Source: Pararhodospirillum photometricum DSM 122 (lineage in GTDB: Bacteria; Pseudomonadota; Alphaproteobacteria; Rhodospirillales; Rhodospirillaceae). Taken from it: a DNA stretch of 12,637 nucleotides. How positions within the stretch are numbered: position 1 is the first letter of the stretch; each line of letters opens with the position of its first letter. The translations under genes were made by a program, and so were the position numbers. This document shows, piece after piece, positions 7,167 to 12,257 of this stretch. Location of the stretch: assembly GCF_000284415.1 (NCBI RefSeq), contig NC_017059.1, positions 3,620,143 through 3,632,779 on the forward strand, in the 5' to 3' direction. The notes beneath the pieces are model-generated. The model was not told the origin of the DNA. It ran no database searches and was given only the letters and a program-made list of their open reading frames with translations.

Positions 7167-8532
7167 CTAAACGTTGAGAAGGAGATATTCCCGTTCCCAA
7201 CTGGAAATAACGTGCTGGTAGGCATCCCACTCGGCCCACTTGACCGAGATGAGGACGCGGACAAAATCCTGTCCCAGCAGTTCGTGCAACTGACGCGCCC
7301 GGCCAAAGCGCTCAATGGCGTCGGGGAGGTGGCGCGGCAGGTTGTGGGCCCGGGTGTAGGCGCTGCCGGTGATGGGGGCCGAGGGCTCCACCTCCTCGAT
7401 CATGCCCAGGTAGCCGCAGGCCAGCGAGGCGGCGATCGCCAAGTAAGGATTGGCATCCGCCCCCGACAGCCGATTTTCTACCCGTCGGGCCGAAGGCGAG
7501 GCATAGGGCACGCGCAAGGAGACGGTTCGGTTGTCGAGGCCCCAGTGCATGTTGATCGGCGCACTCTGGTCGGGCAGGAACCGCCGGTAGCTGTTGACGT
7601 TGGGGGCCAGCATCAGTAGGCACTGGGGCAGGTATTTTTGCAGCCCGCCGATGTGCCAGCGAAACAGGTCGGCGTCGGTGCCGCCCGGGGTGGTGAAGAC
7701 GTTGCGCCCGGTCACCAAGTCCTCGACACTTTGGTGGAGGTGCATGGCGCTGCCCGGCTGACCCCGCAGGGGCTTCGCCATGAAGGTGGCATACAGGTTG
7801 TGCCGAAGGGCCGCTTGGCGCACCGTGCGCTTGAACAAAAAGACCTGATCGGCCAGTTCCAACGCGTCGCCATGGTTGAAGTTGATCTCCATCTGGGCGG
7901 TGCCCGACTCGTGATGGAGGGTATCAACATCCAACTCCTGCGCTTCGGCGTAGTCGTAGATGTCCTCGAACAACGGATCGAACTCGTTGACGGCGTCGAT
8001 CCCGTAGGCTTGGCGTCCGGTCTCGGCCCGGCCCGAGCGACCGATGGGCGGTTCCAGGGGGTAGTCAGGGTCGGCATTGATGCGCACGAGGTAGAATTCC
8101 AGTTCGGGCGCGACCACGGGCCGCCAGCCCTTTTCCTCGTAGAGCTTCAACACCGAGCGCAACACTTGGCGCGGGGCGCAGCCCACCATGGAGCCATCGC
8201 GATAAACGCAGTCGTTAATGACCTGGGCGGTCGGCTCCTCGTACCAAGGCACCACGGCGGATGGTCTTGGGATCGGGCCGCAAATAAATATCGGAATCGG
8301 CAATGTCGATCGGGTCATCCTCGGGGTAATCCCCGGTGACAGTCTGGGTGAACACCGACTCGGGCAGGCGCAGGCCGCGATCGCGCAAGCCCGACAGGAA
8401 TTTCTGCGCCGGCAGGATCTTGCCCCGGGGGATACCCGACGTATCGGGGACCAGGCATTCAACCTCGGTGATCCCACGCTCCCTGGCCCAATGTTCCAGG
8501 TCGTCGATCGTTTGGGGTTCTGCGGTTCTCAT
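7167..8532 (-). pseudogene. Glutamine synthetase-like ligase (PuuA/GlnA-like), interrupted by a frameshift
   Basis: Two overlapping frames encode one full glutamine-synthetase family protein. The first 92 residues come from the ATG at 8532 (V-P-D-T-S-G-I-P-R-G-K near 28-38, then Y-L-R-P-D-P-K-T-I-R). The remaining 362 continue in another frame from about 8255 (V-V-P-W-Y-E-E-P-T-A-Q-V). Removing one base near 8256-8260 joins them into a 454-residue protein, a normal length. Ligand and catalytic motifs are intact: E-L-E-F-Y-L, Q-M-E-I-N-F, the G-S-A-M-H-L-H-Q helix, D-N-R-T-V-S-L-R-V-P and R-V-E-N-R-L-S-G-A-D-A-N-P-Y-L. The last motifs resemble gamma-glutamylputrescine synthetase (PuuA) more than housekeeping GlnA, and the adenylylation-tyrosine context of GlnA is not evident. 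Family function would be ATP-dependent gamma-glutamylation of ammonia or an amine; the substrate is unproven. With everything else intact, an assembly error or a very recent mutation is as likely as true decay. First gene of the operon with the MFS and GNAT genes. Confidence 0.85.
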
Positions 8533-9029
8533 GGATCCGGATCACGCTTGAGTGAGACAAGGCGGCGGGCTGCCCTGTCCATCCAGGAAGAAAAGACGCC
8601 AAATGAGGGCCGATTTCCGGAAGCCTTGTCCGGGTCCACCTCGACCCTCTGCTGCCCGGTGTCCCTTGCCTGTCGCTAAAAAGCGGGCACACGACGCTGC
8701 GGCTGCGTGGCCGGGCGTTCGGGGGGAGGCGGCAGCGGCGTTTCGCCCATCCTGTCCCCTTCATCGCTACCAGATCCGGGGGGGAGGACGCAATCACCAT
8801 CCCAGGCCCCTCCCTCGGACGGGACACGGCCCCAGGACGGAGGGGGCTGGAAACGTGCCTCCCTTTTTGCCTTCGTCCAGGAGGACCCGTTCCTCATGAT
8901 CGCGGGTCGCCCGTCTGACAAAATCGTGTTATACGCCAGGGACACCACGGGAAATAGACCCCTCCCGACCCCAGGGAGCCACGGACCGGCCGGAAGATCC
9001 GCCGACGCACAAGGAGGGCCAGAAGAGCC
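8533..9029. other. 497-base gene-free divergent intergenic region
   Basis: It separates the divergent synthetase operon and the small membrane protein gene. Reading frames across it are short, biased in composition and unlike known proteins. Visible content: a small CGCT-AAAA-AGCG hairpin near 8674-8685; the G/C-rich alternating segments at 8778-8868 (separate entry); a TTATAC element at 8929-8934 without a convincing -35; and the AAGGAGG at 9011-9017 before the gene at 9030. I could not place a promoter firmly on either strand. Confidence 0.6.
8778..8868 (+). promoter_or_regulatory. Attenuator-like or repeat-derived set of alternating complementary segments
   Basis: Four segments can pair in alternative ways: A = GGGGGGGAGG (8778-8787), B = CCAGGCCCCTCC (8802-8813), C = GGAGGGGGCTGG (8839-8850), D = CCTCCC (8858-8863) followed by TTTTT (8864-8868). 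B and C pair over 12 positions with one mismatch; C and D form a short stem before the T run; A can pair with B or D. This is the geometry of a terminator/antiterminator leader, though a palindromic repeat element would look similar. It lies about 160 bases before the gene at 9030. Confidence 0.35.
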
Positions 9030-9263
9030 ATGGCGACGCGACTGACCCAGGCGCAACTGGCCAAGCGGCGGGCGCAACAGGCCAAGCTTCGGGTTCAGCG
9101 GGAACGACTGATCGCCGAGACCAAGCGGCGCCGGCGCCGCGAACTGATGAAAAGCATAAAATTAATTTTTATTTTGACGGGATTATTGGTCACCGTCGTC
9201 GGTGCTTTTGTGCTGCTCAATGGAGCGTGGAGTCTTGTCGATCCCATGATGAATCGGCGATAA
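9030..9263 (+). CDS. Small basic single-pass membrane protein of unknown function
   Basis: The 77-residue protein has a strongly basic, Gln/Arg/Ala-rich amphipathic N-terminal helix (about 1-40, including a run of five Arg near 33-37), then one hydrophobic segment at about 44-66, and a short tail ending M-N-R-R. By the positive-inside rule the long basic part should stay in the cytoplasm with a short C-terminal tail outside. I do not recognise the family. AAGGAGG at 9011-9017 precedes the ATG at 9030 by 12 bases, slightly long. The coding sequence of the membrane segment is locally A+T-rich. It ends 40 bases before the hemerythrin gene on the same strand, so the two may be co-transcribed; a shared role is only a suggestion. 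Confidence 0.75.
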   Translation: MATRLTQAQLAKRRAQQAKLRVQRERLIAETKRRRRRELMKSIKLIFILTGLLVTVVGAFVLLNGAWSLVDPMMNRR

Positions 9264-9303
9264 AGAAGAAAATAAGGCCTCGCGCCAACCCACGGAGGAC
9301 GCC

Positions 9304-10068
9304 ATGACAAGCATGGCATGGTCGCAGCGGTTTGCCACTGGCATCAAGGCCATCGACAAGGACCACAGCAGCCTGTTCGATCTCATGGAGGCCATCGCCG
9401 AGCACGAGCGCCGGAGATCGTCCCTCGCCGAGGTTGCGGCCACGCTCCATGCCCTTGAGGTCTATGCCGCCGAGCACTTCGAGCGCGAAGAGCGCTTCAT
9501 GATCAGTGCTCACTTTCCCGAGTTTGACCGTCACCGTCGCGCCCACGCCGATTTCCGGGCTTTGATTGGGGCTTTGGCCCGACAGTATCGGCGCAGTCCT
9601 GATGCCATTGATCTGGGAAAGGTCCGCCATTTTTTGGTGACCTGGATCATGGGGCATATCATGGGCGAGGACATGGCCTACGTCCCCTATCTCAACGGAA
9701 CGACCACGCCGCCTCCGGGGTCCCCCGAACCAAGCATGCCAACCGAGATGCTGATGCGTCTGCCCCCGGAAAAGCACGACATCGTGCGCCGCTTCGCGTC
9801 TTTGATGCGTGATGGTGGCGAGGTGGCCGAGGCCTTGGAAAGCACCTTGCTTGCCTTGGAGCGCCACCACGAGCAGGCGCTCGACAACAAGGTTCGCACC
9901 TTATTCGCGCCAGATCCCCTCGACCTGACGCCCTGTGCCGAGGGGGATGAATCCGCCGAACCGATGGACCTGACGGACTTGATGGAGTCGCCGGAACCGG
10001 AAGCGCCGTCCCCTTTGGTGTCGCGCACCGTCCCGGCGACCTCTCGCCGGCGCCGCCCCGAGGCCTGA
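9304..10068 (+). CDS. Bacteriohemerythrin with a long C-terminal extension
   Basis: Residues 1-130 form a complete hemerythrin domain, a four-helix bundle that binds O2 reversibly at a non-haem di-iron site. The seven ligands are visible: His21 (in I-D-K-D-H), His58 and Glu62 (H-F-E-R-E-E), His77 and His81 (H-R-R-A-H), His118 and Asp123 (G-H-I-M-G-E-D). Trp6 matches the conserved N-terminal tryptophan. Single-domain bacterial hemerythrins are about 130-140 residues; this one has 254. The additional part has a Pro-rich linker (133-146), a predicted helical segment (about 147-197), an acidic D/E-rich stretch and a basic R-R-R-R end. No signal peptide is seen, so it should be cytoplasmic. GGAGG at 9293-9297 gives a 6-base spacing to the ATG. 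Likely roles, by family, are O2 sensing, storage or delivery in a microaerobic cell. It ends before a strong terminator. Confidence 0.9.
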   Translation: MTSMAWSQRFATGIKAIDKDHSSLFDLMEAIAEHERRRSSLAEVAATLHALEVYAAEHFEREERFMISAHFPEFDRHRRAHADFRALIGALARQYRRSPDAIDLGKVRHFLVTWIMGHIMGEDMAYVPYLNGTTTPPPGSPEPSMPTEMLMRLPPEKHDIVRRFASLMRDGGEVAEALESTLLALERHHEQALDNKVRTLFAPDPLDLTPCAEGDESAEPMDLTDLMESPEPEAPSPLVSRTVPATSRRRRPEA

Positions 10069-10099
10069 GCGTACCTCACACCGGGGTCTCAGCGAGAGG

Positions 10100-10133
10100 G
10101 CCTGGGGAGGCCGCCTCTTCCCCAGGCTCTTTT
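10100..10133 (+). terminator. Intrinsic terminator after the hemerythrin gene
   Basis: GCCTGGGGA (10100-10108) pairs with TCCCCAGGC (10119-10127), and inner GAGG/CCTC pairing is possible; TCTTTT follows. It lies between the hemerythrin stop and the convergent zinc-ribbon gene stop at 10138. The left arm repeats the CTGGGGAGGC core of the other terminators here. Confidence 0.85.
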
Positions 10134-10137
10134 GCGC

Positions 10138-10365
10138 TCACCCCCCGGGACCGCCGCGACGGCCATAGCCACAGTCGCACTTGTCGGACGATTTGACCAA
10201 GCGCATGACCCAGCCTTCGCTCCCGTTGGCGCGCTCCCAAGCAAAGGTGGCACCGCAGCGCTGGCAGTGCTGATCGCCGGGCTTGGGGGTCGAAGGGCGA
10301 CGCGAACGCTCCAACCCGGCCCGGGCCACGGCCACGGCGGTACGGGGATCCAGGGACGCGGCCAT
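10138..10365 (-). CDS. Small Cys4 zinc-ribbon protein of unknown function
   Basis: The 75-residue protein contains C-Q-R-C at 34-37 and C-D-C at 63-65, together a likely four-cysteine zinc site (C-x2-C and C-x-C) around a short aromatic core (F-A-W-E-R-A, W-V-M-R-L-V). The N-terminus is basic and helical; the C-terminus is Gly/Arg-rich. I do not recognise a characterised family, and nucleic-acid binding would be a guess. The ATG at 10365 is favoured by GGAGC six bases upstream; a longer reading through the DHH gene is a shadow. It starts 25 bases after the DHH phosphoesterase stop on the same strand, so the pair probably form an operon. Confidence 0.75.
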   Translation of the reverse strand: MAASLDPRTAVAVARAGLERSRRPSTPKPGDQHCQRCGATFAWERANGSEGWVMRLVKSSDKCDCGYGRRGGPGG

Positions 10366-10390
10366 GGGGGGCTCCTTTGCAAAAAACTGC

Positions 10391-11320
10391 TTAACCGTCG
10401 CGCCGGATCTGCTCGAGAAGTTCGGCCAAGACCCGATCGGCTTGGTGCGTGTCCACCTGACAAGTTCCCGCCGCTTCGTGTCCCCCGCCGCCGTAGCGCA
10501 GGGTGAGCGCCCCGACATTGGCCCGGGCGCTGCGATCAAGGATGGACTTGCCGAGGGCGAGCACGGTGTTCTTCTTGTCGCGCCCATCCAGCACGTGAAT
10601 GGACATGCTGGCTTGAGGGAACAGGGCATAAATCAAAAATCGGTTGGTGGCGAAGATCGGGTCCTCGCCCCGGAGATCCAAGACGACGGTTTTGTCGTGC
10701 AACACGGCGTTACGCACGATCTGCCGCTCGGCCTTTTCGCGGTGTTCAAAGTACAAGTGGACGCGCTCCACCACATCGGGCAGCGTCAGGATCTCCTCAA
10801 TGGGGTGGTGGCGACAATAAATCACCAGATCCATCATCAGTTGATAATTGGAAATTGTGAAATCTTTGAAGCGGCCAAGTCCGGTTCTCGGATCCATGAT
10901 AAAGTTGAGGAGGGTCCAACGATCGGGCGCCAGGATATCTTCCTCGGTGTAGTCCGCTGAATCGGCCTTATCGACGGCTTCCATCAGCTCATCCGAGATA
11001 TCGGAAAACCGCTGCTTTCCCCCATAGTAGTTGTAGACCACCCGAGCGGCCGAGGGGGCGGCGGCATCAATAATGTGATTATCACGTGGCCCCACCCGCA
11101 CGGTTTCCGACAGGTGATGATCAAAGCAGAGGTGCACGCCATCCACGTAGGGCAGATTGGTCGTGATATCCTGCGCGCTGATGGCCACCTTGCCGTCTTG
11201 CATGTCCTTGGGGTGAGCGAAGGTGATGGTGTCTATCAACTCTAGCTCGCGGAGCAAGATGGCTGCCACGAGTCCGTCAAAGTCTGATCGGGTCACCAGC
11301 CGATACTTTGGTTCAATCAT
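10391..11320 (-). CDS. DHH/DHHA1 family phosphoesterase (exopolyphosphatase-related)
   Basis: The 309-residue protein has the DHH superfamily motifs in order: T-R-S-D-F-D-G-L-V-A-A at 10-20 (first metal motif), F-D-H-H-L at 66-70 (the DHH signature), the D-K-A-D-S-A-D-Y segment at 117-124 (third acidic motif), and the DHHA1-domain G-G-G-G-H-E-A-A-G at 277-285. Family members are Mn-dependent phosphoesterases, including RecJ, nano-RNases/pAp phosphatases and pyrophosphatases or exopolyphosphatases. The atypical S-D-F-D-G first motif, instead of D-x-D-G, is seen in proteins labelled exopolyphosphatase-related, but the substrate here is unproven; small nucleotides, cyclic-dinucleotide products or polyphosphate are all possible. 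The ATG at 11320 has GAGGG eight bases upstream. It is followed after 25 bases by the zinc-ribbon gene. Confidence 0.9.
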   Translation of the reverse strand: MIEPKYRLVTRSDFDGLVAAILLRELELIDTITFAHPKDMQDGKVAISAQDITTNLPYVDGVHLCFDHHLSETVRVGPRDNHIIDAAAPSAARVVYNYYGGKQRFSDISDELMEAVDKADSADYTEEDILAPDRWTLLNFIMDPRTGLGRFKDFTISNYQLMMDLVIYCRHHPIEEILTLPDVVERVHLYFEHREKAERQIVRNAVLHDKTVVLDLRGEDPIFATNRFLIYALFPQASMSIHVLDGRDKKNTVLALGKSILDRSARANVGALTLRYGGGGHEAAGTCQVDTHQADRVLAELLEQIRRDG

Positions 11321-11377
11321 GCCCCAGGCCCTCGTCCCCCACAGGTTTGCCCGCCGCCGCCAGTTGGAAGCGCTTTA

Positions 11378-11417
11378 GGGTATCGCGCCCGCCCCGGGGC
11401 GACAACGGGGTATCGCG
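11378..11417. repeat. Direct repeat pair near the DHH gene promoter
   Basis: GGGTATCGCG occurs at 11378-11387 and 11408-11417, a 30-base period close to three helical turns, flanking a GCCCCGGGGC palindrome (11391-11400). It lies just downstream of the proposed - strand -10 element. An operator is possible; the function is unknown. Confidence 0.4.
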
Positions 11418-11420
11418 GAG

Positions 11421-11448
11421 TTTATCTCGCTTCGTGCCGCAGTGCCAA
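11421..11448 (-). promoter_or_regulatory. Candidate promoter of the DHH phosphoesterase gene
   Basis: On the - strand TTGGCA (11448-11443) and GATAAA (11426-11421) are 16 bases apart, matching the -35 and -10 consensus at 5/6 and 4/6 positions. Transcription would begin about 90 bases before the ATG at 11320. Confidence 0.3.
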
Positions 11449-11481
11449 AATAAAACGCCTTGGCAACGACCGGCCGTAGCC

Positions 11482-11510
11482 TTGAAACTTTCGCAAATTC
11501 GCGGGATGAT
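11482..11510 (+). promoter_or_regulatory. Candidate promoter of the 82-residue protein gene
   Basis: TTGAAA (11482-11487) and GATGAT (11505-11510) are separated by 17 bases on the + strand. The -10 match is weak, so this is tentative. Confidence 0.22.
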
Positions 11511-11600
11511 CGCCAAAAGAAGAAGAGCCTTTCGGACCCAGCCCACGCGAGCGGCAGGAAGACGAGGGGCGCTCTTGCGAACGGGGGCAAAGTCGTGTGG

Positions 11601-11849
11601 ATGTTTGGCCTGAACAAACCTTTCTCCTGGTTTCGGGACATTAAACCCCGGGACCGCTTCGCCAAGACCGATGGTGAAACCAAAAGTGTCTGGGTGGTTG
11701 ACCGCGTGATCGAGGTCACGAACATGCCACCGCACGCCCGGCTGATCCGCCAGGGAGATCGGGCGGGAGGTTATCGCACGATCTCGGTGCGTGCCCTGGC
11801 GGACCCGACCCTGTATCGCCGTCTGCCCCCCACTGAAGCGGAGGCCTGA
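11601..11849 (+). CDS. Small conserved-looking protein of unknown function (82 aa)
   Basis: The 82-residue protein begins M-F-G-L-N-K-P-F-S-W-F-R-D and appears mostly beta-stranded: P-R-D-R-F at 16-20, V-W-V-V-D-R-V-I-E-V at 30-39, H-A-R-L-I-R at 45-50 and R-T-I-S-V-R-A-L at 59-66, ending in an acidic tail. It is soluble with no signal peptide or cysteines. Its pattern recalls short uncharacterised alphaproteobacterial proteins with a similar W-x-V-E/D-R-I arrangement, but I cannot name a family with certainty. The start is ambiguous: GTG at 11595 sits at better spacing from the GGGGG at 11583-11587 and would add two residues; ATG 11601 is kept. It is divergent from the DHH gene and alone on its strand. 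Confidence 0.7.
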   Translation: MFGLNKPFSWFRDIKPRDRFAKTDGETKSVWVVDRVIEVTNMPPHARLIRQGDRAGGYRTISVRALADPTLYRRLPPTEAEA

Positions 11850-11855
11850 GGCCTG

Positions 11856-11880
11856 AAGGGGGCCGTCGTCCCTTTGTTCT
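11856..11880 (+). terminator. Weak candidate terminator after the 82-residue protein gene
   Basis: AAGGG (11856-11860) and CCCTT (11870-11874) form a short stem followed by TGTTCTTC, seven bases past the stop. The stem is only five base pairs, so termination here is doubtful. Confidence 0.3.
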
Positions 11881-11987
11881 TCGGTGGTAACGAGTGGCCT
11901 GCAAACGCAGGCGCCAATGTCGGTAGCGAAACGATCGAGTTGTGACGGGATGGAGTCGCTTACGCAGGCCGCGAAAAGTGGGGTGGG

Positions 11988-12033
11988 GAAAGAAAAAAAC
12001 AATAAAGACTGGGGCGGCGCCGCCTGCCCAGTC
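11988..12033 (-). terminator. Terminator-like hairpin with U-rich tail on the - strand
   Basis: GACTGGGGCGGC (12007-12018) pairs with GCCGC...CCCAGTC (to 12033) with a 3-base bulge. On the - strand the stem is followed by TTTATTGTTTTTTTC, a classic U tract; on the + strand by CCCCCCTATTTC. No - strand gene ends here, so its client transcript is unidentified. Confidence 0.6.
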
Positions 12034-12088
12034 CCCCCTATTTCTGGGGCATTGCCTCGTGCGCAGGACCAACGTGAACGAGGGGTTT

Positions 12089-12130
12089 GGGGGAGGCTAT
12101 GCCGACCCAGTCTCCGTTATTTTTTTCTTC
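12089..12130 (+). terminator. Second, diverged terminator-like hairpin with T tract
   Basis: GGG-GA-GGC pairs with GCC-GA-CCC around TAT (12090-12108), with tandem G-A mismatches in the stem; the T-rich TTATTTTTTTCTT follows at 12117-12129. It aligns with the hairpin at 12007 (both carry CCCAGTC and TATTT) and looks like a diverged copy of it. No gene ends just upstream. Confidence 0.5.
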
Positions 12131-12150
12131 CGCCAGATGGCACGCCCTCT

Positions 12151-12189
12151 GTCTTCCGACCACTCTGCGGGAGTGGTTGGGGGACTTTT
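12151..12189 (+). terminator. Strong 15-pair RNA hairpin followed by TTTT
   Basis: The arms at 12151-12165 (GTCTTCCGACCACTC) and 12171-12185 (GAGTGGTTGGGGGAC) pair at all 15 positions around TGCGG, with three G-U pairs. G-U pairs favour the + strand as the folded RNA. TTTT follows. It could terminate + strand transcription ahead of the gene at 12258, or be a structured RNA element. Confidence 0.55.
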
Positions 12190-12203
12190 CCTGACCGCGA
12201 GAA

Positions 12204-12209
12204 TATTAT
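12204..12209 (+). promoter_or_regulatory. Candidate -10 element upstream of the edge gene
   Basis: TATTAT lies 48 bases before the ATG at 12258, within an A+T-rich patch just after the 12151-12185 hairpin. No clear -35 exists at the right spacing. The opposite strand reads TATAAT (12210-12205), so the direction is ambiguous. Confidence 0.25.
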
Positions 12210-12257
12210 AGTCTTCGTCTAGGGATGAGGTGTGCTCTCTCTTGAGGAGAATATCCG

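Larger units (their letters stand above)
11850..12257. other. 408-base gene-free region with multiple hairpins
   Basis: No convincing coding frame occurs on either strand. In order it holds: a weak stem at 11856-11874; GCCTGC-AAAC-GCAGGC at 11897-11912, whose left arm could alternatively pair with GCAGGCC at 11965-11971; an A-rich tract at about 11990-12006; two related terminator-like hairpins at 12007-12033 and 12089-12108; and a 15-pair stem with G-U pairs at 12151-12185. It ends in a TATTAT element and the ribosome binding site of the gene at 12258. An undescribed small RNA is possible but unproven. Confidence 0.6.

Noticed and set aside
5751..7619. A 622-codon + strand open frame spanning the GNAT, MFS and synthetase genes.
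   Set aside because: It crosses three well-supported - strand genes and is Gly/Gln/His-rich, typical of an antisense shadow.
8914..8934. CTGACA and TTATAC as a promoter for the gene at 9030.
   Set aside because: The two elements are only about eight bases apart, far from the usual 16-18.
8707..9045. A 112-codon + strand open frame in the 497-base intergenic region.
   Set aside because: Low-complexity Gly/Pro/Ser start, overlaps the better-supported start at 9030, no clear ribosome binding site; the composition follows the G/C-rich palindromes.
11897..11971. A tRNA-like or known regulatory RNA fold around GCCTGC-AAAC-GCAGGC.
   Set aside because: No tRNA landmarks (T-loop, acceptor arm, CCA) or known riboswitch core could be found; the hairpin is mentioned only as part of the gene-free region.
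11313..12002. A 229-codon - strand open frame over the 82-residue gene and the gene-free region.
   Set aside because: It has no recognisable domain, covers two intergenic stretches and overlaps better-supported genes on both sides.
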